NCBI RefSeq assembly: GCF_037976825.1
Contig: NZ_CP150269.1
Location: 3,299,501-3,363,500, forward strand
Direction of reading: 5' to 3'
Length of the DNA stretch: 64,000 bases
From: Paenibacillus sp. FSL K6-1330
GTDB taxonomy: Bacteria; Bacillota; Bacilli; Paenibacillales; Paenibacillaceae
In this document: one piece after another, positions 1 to 9,253 of the stretch
How the letters are laid out: every line of letters starts with the position of its first letter
Numbering within the stretch: the first letter of the stretch is position 1
Notes under the pieces: generated by a model
The model's database searches: none
What the model was told of the DNA's origin: nothing
What the model saw: the letters and a program-made list of their open reading frames with translations, nothing else
Program-made: the position numbers and the translations under genes

Positions 1-87
1 CGCGGTAAGGAAGAAACAGTAGCATCCCTCCGTAACATGGTTCAAGCTACGGAGATCGCCCGCTCGTCCTATTCGCTGAACGTGTAA
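1..87 (+). CDS. C-terminal end of an unidentified protein (5' end outside window)
   Basis: Frame 1 is open from the first base and stops with TAA at 85-87, giving 28 residues ending in IARSSYSLNV. It is followed 52 bases later by a strong terminator, as expected for the last gene of a transcript. The helix-like ending with SLRNMVQATEIA resembles the C-terminal helix of Gfo/Idh/MocA-type sugar oxidoreductases, but 28 residues are too few to be sure. No function is claimed. Confidence 0.6.
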   Translation, partial: RGKEETVASLRNMVQATEIARSSYSLNV

Positions 88-139
88 CCGTGAATCTGAC
101 TTGTTGTCAGAGTGGGCAGAGTTATGAATAGTTAAGATA

Positions 140-174
140 GGAGCAGGCTGCGTCGGCAGCCTGCTCCTTTTTTT
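140..174 (+). terminator. Rho-independent terminator after the first gene
   Basis: A perfect 12-bp stem (140-151 with 156-167) with a GTCG loop is followed by seven T. It ends the transcript of the gene at 1-87. The rest of the gene-free stretch 88-416 shows no other clear element. A TTGACA hexamer at 327-332 has no good -10 box at the right distance. Confidence 0.93.
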
Positions 175-416
175 GTTACCCATGCCAGATATAATGGTGC
201 GTACAGATGTAGAACGGAACTATATGAAAGATTTGGCTGTAAGGAGGACCGTAAGCATGCGATTGACGTCTATATGTCTATGAAAGCCTCCTGTCATTTA
301 CATAGAGTAGAGTTGGACACAAGTTGTTGACATCTTGGTAAAATCGTTATCACATCCGGCGATTATATTCTTCTTATGGAATCGTATCTAGCACGATCAC
401 CTAAGAAGGAGGAGCC

Positions 417-1853
417 ATGATCTATCACAAAAAACGCAAGAAGTTTACCAGAGTCTTCTTTATTCTATTCATTGCAATCCTATTTATTGTCGGCTTCAAA
501 TTGGCATGGCACGTCGGTTCATCAACGGTGGAGTTGGTGCCGGCATCATCTGCTAGACTTGCAGAGACCTATAGGACGCTTCCTGCTGTGCCTAATCCAA
601 ATAAAACGTATCGGATCGTAATCGATCCCGGTCATGGGGGAAAAGATCCGGGAGCTACCGGAGTAAGCGGTGCATATGAGAAAGCGTTCAATCTATCTCT
701 TGCCGGGCGGGTTGTTGACCTCCTGGAGGAGGACCCTTTGTTTGAACCTCTCTTGACACGTTCGGATGATCAATTCGTTGAATTGGATGAACGGGCAGCC
801 AAGGCGAATGATTGGAATGCGGATGTGATGATTTCCATTCATGGCAATACCTATACGGACCCCATGACATCGGGTACGGAGACCATGTACCGACACGAGG
901 ACAGCATCCCCTTGGCCCAAACCCTTCAGGAGCATTTGGTGAAGGGAATTGGCCTTCGTGATCGCGGGATCAAGGAAGAACAGTTAAAAGTGCTATCTAC
1001 GCCCACGATGCCGGCAGTGCTTATCGAAGTTGGATATCTCACCAATGCGGAGGATGAGCGTTTCCTGCTGAGCAATGAAGGCCAAGATCTTGCCGCACAA
1101 GCTATTGTTGATGGGCTCAAGGACTATTTTGCGGAATCGCAGGAACTCTCGCTTGGACACCAAGCAAACGGTGAATCAGTTGAAAGATCACCTGGCACTC
1201 CGCAAAGCGGGAATCAGTCTATGGAGAAAAAGGTGTATTTTAATGGATCAGCCCAGGACGGTAAACAGGTCGCACTTACATTCGATGATGGACCGGATGC
1301 CATGGTTACGCCCAAAATCCTTGATATCCTGAAGGAAAACGATATTAAAGCCACCTTTTTCATTCTGGGAAACCGGGCTGAAGCCCATCCTGAGACTGTG
1401 CGGAGGATTAAAGAGGAAGGTCATGCCATAGGAAATCATTCCTGGTCACACCCCAACTTTACAGAATTATCGATGGAGGAAGCGCTGAATCAGGTGAAGA
1501 ATACGCAGGATGAACTGAACGACATTATCGGCTATCGTCCATCCTTGTTTCGGCCGCCTTATGGCGCTTTGGATGAGGACAAAGAGGAGGCCATCCAGAA
1601 TATGGATTTAGCGATCGTGAACTGGTCCGTGGACACGATGGATTGGTCAGGTCTGCCCGCACAGGAGATCATGGGAATCATCCACAAGCAGTTGAAGCCT
1701 GGAGGCATCATTCTTCAGCATACCGCAAACGGCAAGAAACATCTTGCCAACACGCTGGAGGCACTGGAGCTGTTAATACCGGATTTGAAAGATCAAGGCT
1801 ACTCATTCGTCACGGTCCCGGAACTGCTGCATTTGCCTGAATCGCAGTCTTAG
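417..1853 (+). CDS. Bifunctional N-acetylmuramoyl-L-alanine amidase / polysaccharide deacetylase, membrane anchored or secreted
   Basis: 478 residues. A basic N-terminus and a hydrophobic segment (about 12-28) suggest a signal anchor. Residues about 66-235 form an Amidase_3 domain: DPGHGG (H73), E88, SIHGN (H142) and catalytic E204 in IEVGYLTN are the expected zinc and catalytic residues, so it should cleave the MurNAc-L-Ala bond of peptidoglycan. After a Ser/Gly/Gln-rich linker, residues about 280-470 form a NodB-type carbohydrate esterase 4 domain: TFDDGPD (D290, D291), HSWSH (H341, H345), RPPYG and an ILQHT motif, predicting N-deacetylation of GlcNAc or MurNAc. Start chosen for the ribosome site GGAGGAG just upstream. 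Both catalytic sets look complete, so one polypeptide may cut stem peptides and deacetylate the glycan. No partner gene is adjacent. Confidence 0.92.
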   Translation: MIYHKKRKKFTRVFFILFIAILFIVGFKLAWHVGSSTVELVPASSARLAETYRTLPAVPNPNKTYRIVIDPGHGGKDPGATGVSGAYEKAFNLSLAGRVVDLLEEDPLFEPLLTRSDDQFVELDERAAKANDWNADVMISIHGNTYTDPMTSGTETMYRHEDSIPLAQTLQEHLVKGIGLRDRGIKEEQLKVLSTPTMPAVLIEVGYLTNAEDERFLLSNEGQDLAAQAIVDGLKDYFAESQELSLGHQANGESVERSPGTPQSGNQSMEKKVYFNGSAQDGKQVALTFDDGPDAMVTPKILDILKENDIKATFFILGNRAEAHPETVRRIKEEGHAIGNHSWSHPNFTELSMEEALNQVKNTQDELNDIIGYRPSLFRPPYGALDEDKEEAIQNMDLAIVNWSVDTMDWSGLPAQEIMGIIHKQLKPGGIILQHTANGKKHLANTLEALELLIPDLKDQGYSFVTVPELLHLPESQS

Positions 1854-1945
1854 CAAGCCTGTAACGGATCAGACTTATCATTTGTCAACGGTATATGCTA
1901 AAATCGATTCATCAAATAGGCCTATGGAATAAGAATGGAGACTTC

Positions 1946-2644
1946 ATGAAAAAAACAAAAATTCTCATAATCGAAGATGAGGGGCCGATTGCCGACTTGC
2001 TTGCCTATGGTCTCAACATGGAGGGTTTCGAAACCTGTATTGCGGCCAGCGGAGCTGCGGGCTTAAGGGAGCTTGAGTCATTTCATCCCGATCTGCTCCT
2101 TCTGGATTGGATGCTGCCCGATCAGAGCGGACTCGATATATGCAAAAAAGTAACCGCGAACTATAACCTTCCCATATTCATGATAACCGCTAAATCCGAC
2201 ATCACGGATAAAGTGCTCGGACTTGAATTTGGTGCCGATGACTATATCACAAAGCCGTTTGATTTACGGGAGGTTGTTGCCCGAATTCGTACGATTCTCC
2301 GGCGGCTGGACCAAGCGAATCACGGGGATAGGGAAGTGGCTCAGGAGGCCGTGATCCGTGTTAAAGGCATCGAGATCGTAACGGAGGAGCGACTGGTCAA
2401 GAAAGACGGAAGGCTGGTTGATCTAACACCGAAGGAATTTGACCTGCTCATGACCTTGTACGGTCACCGGGGGAAGATTTACACGCGTTCGGAACTGCTG
2501 GATTTGGTTTGGGGTTATGATTTTATTGGGGATACACGGACCGTGGATACGCATATTCAAAGGCTCCGTAAAAAGCTGGATGCCAGCGATTTGATCACAA
2601 CTGTATTCGGCATCGGTTATAAATTCGAGAAGCAGGCGGAATAA
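1946..2644 (+). CDS. OmpR/PhoB-family response regulator
   Basis: 232 residues from the ATG at 1946, which has GGAG five bases upstream; an ATG at 1895 adds 17 residues without a ribosome site. The N-terminal receiver domain shows the acidic pair in IIEDEG, the phospho-acceptor Asp in LLLDWMLPD and the conserved Lys in ITKPFD. The C-terminal winged helix (about 135-230) carries LTPKEFDLLMTL and a DTRTVDTHIQRLRKKL recognition helix, so it binds DNA. The histidine kinase starts 3 bases after its stop, so the two form a pair; the lipoprotein at 4099 belongs to the same operon. The regulated genes are unknown. Confidence 0.95.
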   Translation: MKKTKILIIEDEGPIADLLAYGLNMEGFETCIAASGAAGLRELESFHPDLLLLDWMLPDQSGLDICKKVTANYNLPIFMITAKSDITDKVLGLEFGADDYITKPFDLREVVARIRTILRRLDQANHGDREVAQEAVIRVKGIEIVTEERLVKKDGRLVDLTPKEFDLLMTLYGHRGKIYTRSELLDLVWGYDFIGDTRTVDTHIQRLRKKLDASDLITTVFGIGYKFEKQAE

Positions 2645-2647
2645 GAG

Positions 2648-4102
2648 ATGATCCGGACCATCAGAGCCAAGTTTATTGTTGGTTTTTTTCTGATCTTCTG
2701 CCTCTCGTTCCTCGTACTCAATCAGACCGTGAAGGAGATCATTCGGACAAGCAATCAAAAGATCGTAACGTCGGATCTGGTCGGACTCAAAAACAACAGC
2801 AATATATACGTAAGGCAAGCATTTCTTATCAACCATTTCACGAACAATAAGCTTTATTTCGGACAGATGGCCGAGGAAATGGTGAATGATTTGAATCATG
2901 CGACATCAAGCCATGTTAGTGCTTACACCGTAGATGGCAAGTTATTGTTCTCATCAGACCAGAGAGAGTTCTCCGGACAGTCGGACGAGGATCTCCGGCA
3001 AGCGATCAAGGGCAAAACGGCTTATACCATCACTTATGGCCGGAATAGCGGAACCGTTCTATATTCATACCCGGTTATCATCGATGGAGTGAAGGTGGGC
3101 ATCTTGAGATTTACCAAAGATTTCACCCTGCTCTATGAACAAAGCGGGCGCATCATGGACATCATTTTCTACATCGCGCTCGCCATATTTGGAGCGGCAT
3201 TCCTATTCTCCTATATGCTATCCCGGCATATCACCATTCCATTAGTGAAGCTGACCCGGGCTTCCACGGAAGTGAAGAACGGGAATCTCGATGTTCGCAT
3301 CCCGTTCCGGCGAAGAGATGAAATTGGCGAGCTGGCTCTGAATTTCAATGACATGATTGACCGGATCGGAAGCCAGATTTCCACGATTGAGGGTGATCGG
3401 GATCGCCTTCAGGAGCTTAACGATCAGGAAAAACGTTTTTTCGACAATGTCACCCATGAGCTTAAGACGCCACTGACGTCCATTCTTGGTTATGCCGAGA
3501 TTATTCGGGAGAAAGGGGATGACGACCGGGAATTCTTCGATAAGGGCATGAATCACATTGTTGAAGAGAGCCGGCGGCTGCATAACATGGTGCTAAGGCT
3601 GCTGGAAGTATCCCGCAGAGCTTCGGACGACCGTGAATTCGAAAAGGTGGATGCAGGTCAAATTTTGCACGACGTTAGCGATTCCATGTCCTTCCGTGCC
3701 AAGCGTTATAAGAAGCGCATCATCTGCCAGACGGATGAACATTTGTATGTAAACGGACAATCGGACAGGCTGCGCCAGCTGTTCATCAACCTGCTGGACA
3801 ATGCGATCAAATACAGCTCTCCCCAATCGGAGATTTCTGCTAAGGCCGAACTGGACTCCGGACTCGTTCGCTTTATTTTCGACAATCCGGGTGAACCGAT
3901 CCCACCTGACCAGCTTGAGCACCTGTTTCAGCCGTTCTATTCGGCGGGCCATAAGTTGATGGAAGAAGGCAGTGTCGGTCTGGGTCTCAGTATCGCCAAA
4001 TCGATCGTCGACGACCATGGAGGGACCATCCGCCTAGTCAGCCGGGACGGGCAGATCATGGTTTACGTGGAACTACCTTACTTCAGGGAGGAGAGATCAT
4101 GA
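2648..4102 (+). CDS. Membrane sensor histidine kinase
   Basis: 484 residues. A transmembrane helix at about 8-25 and another at about 172-195 enclose an extracellular sensor region of roughly 145 residues. Then come a HAMP linker (about 195-250), a dimerisation/phosphoacceptor domain with H270 in THELKTP, and an HATPase domain with the N box (INLLDNAIKY), a G1-like FDNPGEP and the glycine-rich GVGLGLSIAKS. It would phosphorylate the regulator at 1946-2644. Its last four bases overlap the start of the lipoprotein gene, indicating translational coupling, so the lipoprotein may take part in sensing. Confidence 0.95.
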   Translation: MIRTIRAKFIVGFFLIFCLSFLVLNQTVKEIIRTSNQKIVTSDLVGLKNNSNIYVRQAFLINHFTNNKLYFGQMAEEMVNDLNHATSSHVSAYTVDGKLLFSSDQREFSGQSDEDLRQAIKGKTAYTITYGRNSGTVLYSYPVIIDGVKVGILRFTKDFTLLYEQSGRIMDIIFYIALAIFGAAFLFSYMLSRHITIPLVKLTRASTEVKNGNLDVRIPFRRRDEIGELALNFNDMIDRIGSQISTIEGDRDRLQELNDQEKRFFDNVTHELKTPLTSILGYAEIIREKGDDDREFFDKGMNHIVEESRRLHNMVLRLLEVSRRASDDREFEKVDAGQILHDVSDSMSFRAKRYKKRIICQTDEHLYVNGQSDRLRQLFINLLDNAIKYSSPQSEISAKAELDSGLVRFIFDNPGEPIPPDQLEHLFQPFYSAGHKLMEEGSVGLGLSIAKSIVDDHGGTIRLVSRDGQIMVYVELPYFREERS

Positions 4103-5313
4103 TGATACGGAAACGATTTGCAGGTTTGTCCGTGCTGCTTGCAATCATCCTCCTCTTGTCCGGATGTGAGGGAGGTCTGCGGTCGGAGACCATCGTTATT
4201 CCGAGCTCGGAAGATGAGCAAGTTGCCGATTCGGGCAGCGCCCCATTCCAAGTAAAAACGATATATCGTCTTCCGATTTCGGACACGAAGGACGATCAAT
4301 TTCTTGGTTGGGAGGATTCAGGATCCGTTCTCGGTCTTTTTCAGGCCCCCGACTCAAAGATGCGCTTGTCGCAATATCTGCTGCATCGGCTCTCACCGCC
4401 GTATGAAAAATTCGAGATGCTGCAAGGCGTGGACGCTGATCATTGGAATCTCGAACTGTCGCCAAACGGCAAATATATCGCCGGTATTAAGAAGACAAAG
4501 GACGGCAATGTATTGAAGTTGATATCGCTTTCTGATGGACGGGAAACCATCATGGCCACCATAAAGCCCCGTCATGATCTGCTCTTGACAGAGCTCACTT
4601 GGTCGGATAACAGCAGATACATCTCTTATCTCGTCACAGACGTCGCTACAGATGTCGCTTCAGGCCCGGTCAGTGGACAAACCGATGTGGGTGTCGCCAC
4701 AAACCTCGTTGTCAAAATGGCCGTGTATGACACAACCGCCCGGCAAGTCAAGGTCTATCCGCTGAAGGGCCTCCGAAACACAGGCAGCTTCTCCGAGGTG
4801 AAAATGTCGGACGATGGACAAAGCGCACTGATTGTGGTGCAAAATGAACGGACCATTAGTATCAGCATGGGGACGATAAACGGAAGCAGCTTTCATATCG
4901 AATACGAGCATCAGGCGGGCGGTGATCAGATGGCATGGCTTAATAAAGATCAGTTTGTCTTCCTTGGAACGGAAGGCGAGATCTATGAGTACGATCGACG
5001 AAACATGGCTCTCTCTGTCCTGCTGGAGAGGGTTCTTAGCTTTCAATTATCGCAAGACAGGAAGTATATTGCTTATTCCCAGAAAGACGACAACGATACA
5101 ATCTCAATTTTTGCAGGAAAGCTTCAAGGAAACAACGTCCTGTACAAAGAATCGGTCTATCAGGGCGTCTTCCCGTCGGTAATGTATTGGAGTCCGCATA
5201 ATGACAGTCTTCTGGTAAATGGGCGAAAAATATATTCCACTTCAAGACAACAAACGAATCCGGAGCCAAGTGTCGTCTCGTATAATCAACCGTTTATTAT
5301 TAAGTTTCAATAG
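4099..5313 (+). CDS. Lipoprotein, probable beta-propeller (TolB/WD40-like), in a two-component operon
   Basis: 404 residues. The signal peptide ends in a lipobox (LLLSGC, Cys about residue 23), so the mature protein should be lipid-anchored on the outer face of the membrane. The remainder has repeated blades of the kind NLELSPNGKYIAGIKK, MSDDGQSALIV and LSQDRKYIAYSQ, typical of TolB/WD40-like beta-propellers, at about 100-390. The start overlaps the kinase stop by four bases (ATGA), so it is translated with the kinase. An accessory sensory role is inferred from context, not shown. A second ATG three bases later is an equally good start. The gene ends before the strong terminator at 5353. Confidence 0.85.
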   Translation: MMIRKRFAGLSVLLAIILLLSGCEGGLRSETIVIPSSEDEQVADSGSAPFQVKTIYRLPISDTKDDQFLGWEDSGSVLGLFQAPDSKMRLSQYLLHRLSPPYEKFEMLQGVDADHWNLELSPNGKYIAGIKKTKDGNVLKLISLSDGRETIMATIKPRHDLLLTELTWSDNSRYISYLVTDVATDVASGPVSGQTDVGVATNLVVKMAVYDTTARQVKVYPLKGLRNTGSFSEVKMSDDGQSALIVVQNERTISISMGTINGSSFHIEYEHQAGGDQMAWLNKDQFVFLGTEGEIYEYDRRNMALSVLLERVLSFQLSQDRKYIAYSQKDDNDTISIFAGKLQGNNVLYKESVYQGVFPSVMYWSPHNDSLLVNGRKIYSTSRQQTNPEPSVVSYNQPFIIKFQ

Positions 5314-5352
5314 CTAACCTAACCCTTCAAAGTGGATAGTAACCTTATTTGC

Positions 5353-5394
5353 GGCAGACTGAACGAAATATCGTTCAGTCTGCCGTCTTTTTTT
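5353..5394 (+). terminator. Rho-independent terminator of the two-component operon
   Basis: A perfect 14-bp stem (5353-5366 with 5371-5384) with an AATA loop is followed by GTC and seven T. It closes the regulator-kinase-lipoprotein operon. Confidence 0.93.
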
Positions 5395-5533
5395 AAGATA
5401 TTAGCATTTATATGTTTGTGGGGTTATTTCAGAGACAATTTGTTTACAAGTAGGTGAAGTTTCGGAGACATCTTTACTTTATATTTGGAAAAGTCAGCCA
5501 AGATAGTTTCAATTAAAGAAAGGTGAGTCATTG

Positions 5534-6922
5534 ATGAAGAAAATAGGCTGGATATGGATTTGTCTAATCCTCTGTCTCTCCGCCTGCAGTGGGGCTCAGG
5601 GGAACAAAGGCGAAATGGCAATGAAAGGAGCGACAGCGGCGCAAGACGGAAATACGAAAGAAAGTGTGGATTCAAAAGGACATGTGAAGCTCGTGTTCTC
5701 GACTTTTTATCTGAGCAATTACATGCAGACGGCTGTGAAGAAGTATGAGAAACTGCATCCCAACATCGAGATTGAGCTGCAGGCTACACCTTCTGAGGGG
5801 AAGGATCTCGACGAGGTATCTGCAAATATTGAAAAATTCGTTACCTCCTCGAACACATCCATCTTGGCCGGCAAAGGTCCCGATCTGATTGAGCTTGATA
5901 TGCTCCCGGCAGATAAATATGTAAGCCGTCATCTGCTTGTCAATCTAAGCGACATGATGGAGATGGATTCATCGCTTCAGACGAAAGATTATTTCACCAA
6001 CATCTTGGACAACTCGAAGATTGACGGGGGACTTTACGGGATGCCGCTTTATTTCTCCCTTGCCGGTTTGATTGGCGATGAGGATGCCCTCGGAAAGAGC
6101 GGAGTCAAGATCGATGACAGCAGTTGGACATGGAGCGATTTTACGGATATTGCCAGGCAATTGACAGAGAAAGGCGAGTACAAGAATGCGCTCATTAGCG
6201 AACCGCATTATATGTTGAGCGAGATGGTCGCTGAAAACTACCGCCAGCTCGTCACAGAAGGAAACGGGAAAGCCAATTTCGATGCGGTGCGCTTTGCCGG
6301 GTTAATGCAGCAGATCAAAACGATGTTCGATGATGGCTTGCTTTACGACATGGTTACAGATGGCGGTGGCAGAGGCAGCGAAACTGCCAGGAATGCCAAA
6401 GCTTATTTCAACGAAGAAACCATCAGTTCCCTCCGAGGGTATCTGTTGAACAATTTCGCCGAGCATACCAAGCTGTATGCCAAACCGCATCCGCAAGATG
6501 TGGGGGCTGGAGGTTATTTTAAAAACTTCGGAATGATCGGGATTAACGCAAGCTCGCCTCATAAGAAAGAAGCCTGGGACTTTATCAAATTTCTCATAGA
6601 GGATGAGGCACAGTCTTATACCGATGTGTATGATCAAAGCCCTGGTTTTCCAATTAACAGAATTGCCTACGAAAAACAGCTGAAGCAGCTAAAAGACGAA
6701 GGAACGATTCATGAGGCTGATCTTCCCGGGGTCAAGGTTGACAATGCATCGCTCGACCAACTGGACGCCTATATTACGGGAGCCGTTCATTCCACCGAGA
6801 AACAGTCCAAAATTGATGAGATCATTTCCAATGAATCAAAGTCTTTCTTCAGCGGACAGAAATCAGCGGACATTGTCGCGAAACAAGTTCAGAACAAGAT
6901 CAATCTATATCTCAACGAATGA
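5534..6922 (+). CDS. ABC transporter substrate-binding lipoprotein (sugar type), copy 1
   Basis: 462 residues from the ATG at 5534 (AAAGGTGAG eight bases upstream; a TTG lies three bases earlier). The signal peptide ends in a lipobox (LCLSACSG). The mature part has the family-1 solute-binding fold: a first strand VKLVFSTFY, IEIELQATPSEG, a LAGKGPDLIEL loop and KEAWDFIKFLI near the C-terminus, as in carbohydrate-binding proteins of CUT1 transporters. It is clearly paralogous to the next gene, sharing AGKGPDL, DYF.NILDNS, YFK/RP.. and a near-identical ending (SKSFFSGQKSAD). Together with the two permeases downstream it forms an uptake operon; the sugar cannot be read from sequence. Confidence 0.93.
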   Translation: MKKIGWIWICLILCLSACSGAQGNKGEMAMKGATAAQDGNTKESVDSKGHVKLVFSTFYLSNYMQTAVKKYEKLHPNIEIELQATPSEGKDLDEVSANIEKFVTSSNTSILAGKGPDLIELDMLPADKYVSRHLLVNLSDMMEMDSSLQTKDYFTNILDNSKIDGGLYGMPLYFSLAGLIGDEDALGKSGVKIDDSSWTWSDFTDIARQLTEKGEYKNALISEPHYMLSEMVAENYRQLVTEGNGKANFDAVRFAGLMQQIKTMFDDGLLYDMVTDGGGRGSETARNAKAYFNEETISSLRGYLLNNFAEHTKLYAKPHPQDVGAGGYFKNFGMIGINASSPHKKEAWDFIKFLIEDEAQSYTDVYDQSPGFPINRIAYEKQLKQLKDEGTIHEADLPGVKVDNASLDQLDAYITGAVHSTEKQSKIDEIISNESKSFFSGQKSADIVAKQVQNKINLYLNE

Positions 6923-6943
6923 AACGATGAGGAGAATCGTCAT

Positions 6944-8362
6944 ATGAAGAAAATCGGGTTAGGATTATTGGTTAGCTGTTTTATAGCCTTCTCTTTAACC
7001 GCTTGCGGTAGTGGAAGCCCAACAGGGGCAGCATCATCAGCGGGAACCAGCGGCGGCAATGAAGCGTCCGCAGGTACAAACGACGGTGGTTCGGTGCAGA
7101 GCACAACTCAGAATGATGAATCAGCCTCCGGTGGCAAAAAGACCATCGTCTTTTCGATGTTTTTCCCAGATGAACTGTTTCAGGAAGCAAAGAAGAATTA
7201 CGAACAGCTTCATCCGAATATCGAAATCAAGCTGCAGACGGGTTATACCGACGATTCGCACATGGAGGCGGATGAGGAGAAGTTCGTCAAGAATACGAAT
7301 ACGGCGATGCTGGCAGGCAAAGGCCCCGATCTGCTCCAATCGGGTGAATATGTGAATATTCTGCCCACTGATAACTACGTTAAACATCATCTGCTGGTTG
7401 ATCTCGGTGAATGGATGGACAAGGATTCCACCTTCCGAAAGGAAGATTATTTCGGTAATATCCTGGACAATTCTCGAACCGGCAAAGGACTTTACAGCAT
7501 GCCGCTCGCATTCTTTCTGGAAGGCTTTGCCGGAGATGCAGATGCCATCGCGCAAACCGGGATTCAGATTAACGACAAAACCTGGTCCTGGAACGATTTT
7601 ATAAATACCGCAAATCAGCTGACGGCGGCTTCCAAGGTATACCCATCAGCGCTGGTATCTGGTGGACCCGAAAACCTGTTGGCAGACATTGCACTTGACA
7701 ATTATTCCTTATTTGTGGATACGGAGAGCCGCAAGGGCAATTTCGAATCGGCCTCCTTTACCGCTCTGATGAACCAGGTGAAGTCCATGTACGACAATCA
7801 TATTGTGACCACGGATCCTCGGAGCAAGGCTTATTTCAGAACCATCCATATCAACTCTCCTTGGGACTATCTCGTATCTCTAAGGGAATACGGCGAGAAT
7901 ATGAAGTATTACATGAAGCCTCATGCCCAGGAAACGACAGCCGGCGGTTATTTCCGGCCTTACAAGAGCATCTCCATGAATGCGAACTCCAAAGTGAAGG
8001 AGGAAGCGTGGGATTTCATAAAATTCATGATGTCCGGAGAAATCGAAACGCCTCCCACGAAGGCAGGATTTCCGATCAACAAGAAATCATTTGCCAATCA
8101 GATCAAGCAATTGAAGGAAGAAGGAACGGTTAAAGCCTATGAGGAAGGCCCGCTGCAAGGAATGGCGATCAAAGTCGATCAGGCCAAGCTGGACCAACTG
8201 GAGAGTTTGGTGGGTGGAGCCACTCATCAGGTCGAGATCAAGTCCGCCAAAGTGAATGACATCATCGTAAATGAGTCCAAAGCCTTCTTTGCCGGACAGA
8301 AATCCGCAGATGATGTCGCCAGGCTCATCCAGAATAAAGTAACGACCTATCTGAATGAATAG
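6944..8362 (+). CDS. ABC transporter substrate-binding lipoprotein (sugar type), copy 2
   Basis: 472 residues, starting 22 bases after copy 1 with GAGGAG upstream. The lipobox is SLTACGSG, followed by a long Gly/Ser/Thr/Asn-rich spacer (about 23-65) that copy 1 has only in short form, perhaps to hold the domain further from the membrane. The rest follows the same extracellular solute-binding family 1 layout as copy 1, with KGPDLLQSG and EEAWDFIKFMM. The two copies differ over most of their length, so the duplication is old and the ligands may differ. The permease reading frame begins right at its end. Confidence 0.93.
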   Translation: MKKIGLGLLVSCFIAFSLTACGSGSPTGAASSAGTSGGNEASAGTNDGGSVQSTTQNDESASGGKKTIVFSMFFPDELFQEAKKNYEQLHPNIEIKLQTGYTDDSHMEADEEKFVKNTNTAMLAGKGPDLLQSGEYVNILPTDNYVKHHLLVDLGEWMDKDSTFRKEDYFGNILDNSRTGKGLYSMPLAFFLEGFAGDADAIAQTGIQINDKTWSWNDFINTANQLTAASKVYPSALVSGGPENLLADIALDNYSLFVDTESRKGNFESASFTALMNQVKSMYDNHIVTTDPRSKAYFRTIHINSPWDYLVSLREYGENMKYYMKPHAQETTAGGYFRPYKSISMNANSKVKEEAWDFIKFMMSGEIETPPTKAGFPINKKSFANQIKQLKEEGTVKAYEEGPLQGMAIKVDQAKLDQLESLVGGATHQVEIKSAKVNDIIVNESKAFFAGQKSADDVARLIQNKVTTYLNE

Positions 8363-8381
8363 AAGAAGTTTAAGGAGATGG

Positions 8382-9236
8382 ATGCGCAAAGACGGGATGA
8401 AGGCTTTATGGTTCTTGGCTCCCAGCCTGATCGGCTTTGCCTGCTTTTATATCATCCCGTTCATAATGGGCATTTACGAATCGTTCACGGACGGTTCATT
8501 GGAGGGCACATTAGTTGGCTTCGATAACTACAATGAAGTGCTAAGCAGCGGCTCCTTCCACAAGGCATCGGTAAATATGCTGATTTTTACCGGCATTGGC
8601 GTTCCGCTGGTCATCGCGTTGTCGCTCATTCTGGCATTACTGCTGAATCGGCCCTTGTTTATGCGCAATTGGCTTCGAACCTCCTTTATTATGCCGCTTG
8701 TCGTACCCGTCGCATCCGTTGTGATGATCTGGCAGATCCTCTTCGATTGGAACGGAACCTTAAATGCATGGCTGCACCATTTCCATAAAGAGAGGATCGA
8801 CTGGATGCAATCGGATTGGTCGATGAGCGTGGTCATCCTCATGTATTTGTGGAAAAACATCGGCTACAACATGATTTTATTTCTGGCCGGACTTCAATCC
8901 ATTCCGAAGGATTATTACGAGACGGCACGTGTTGAGGGCGCGGGGCGGATCCGTCAGTTGTTTCACATTACGCTAATCTATTTGACGCCTACAACATTCT
9001 TTGTCGTGCTGATCTCCATCATCAATTCTTTCAAGGTCTTTCGGGAGACGTATCTGCTTGCAGGCGATTATCCGTATGACCGGATCTATATGATGCAGCA
9101 CTATATGAACAACATGTTCTCCTCGCTTGATATTCAGAAGCTGACGGCTGCAGCCACGCTGATGGTCGGCTTCATCGTCATTCTGGTGACGGGACTATTG
9201 AGCGTTGAGCGCCGATTTCGGGATAACTTGGAGTGA
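8382..9236 (+). CDS. ABC transporter permease, MalF/UgpA type
   Basis: 284 residues from the ATG at 8382, which has AAGGAG four bases upstream. An in-frame ATG at 8355, overlapping the binding-protein gene, has no ribosome site and would add nine residues. About six transmembrane helices are visible (for example the segments around ALWFLAPSLIGFACF and the helix after RNWLRTSF). The EAA loop, which contacts the ATPase, reads YETARVEGAGRIRQLFHITL. It should pair with the next permease as a heterodimeric carbohydrate channel. No ATPase gene is present, as is common where one shared MsmK/MsmX-type ATPase serves several sugar importers. Confidence 0.92.
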   Translation: MRKDGMKALWFLAPSLIGFACFYIIPFIMGIYESFTDGSLEGTLVGFDNYNEVLSSGSFHKASVNMLIFTGIGVPLVIALSLILALLLNRPLFMRNWLRTSFIMPLVVPVASVVMIWQILFDWNGTLNAWLHHFHKERIDWMQSDWSMSVVILMYLWKNIGYNMILFLAGLQSIPKDYYETARVEGAGRIRQLFHITLIYLTPTTFFVVLISIINSFKVFRETYLLAGDYPYDRIYMMQHYMNNMFSSLDIQKLTAAATLMVGFIVILVTGLLSVERRFRDNLE

Positions 9237-9253
9237 CCAAAGGGAGGCTCATC

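Noticed and set aside
327..355. TTGACA at 327-332 as a promoter of the amidase-deacetylase gene
   Set aside because: No acceptable -10 box 16-18 bases downstream (TCACAT or TATCAC only).
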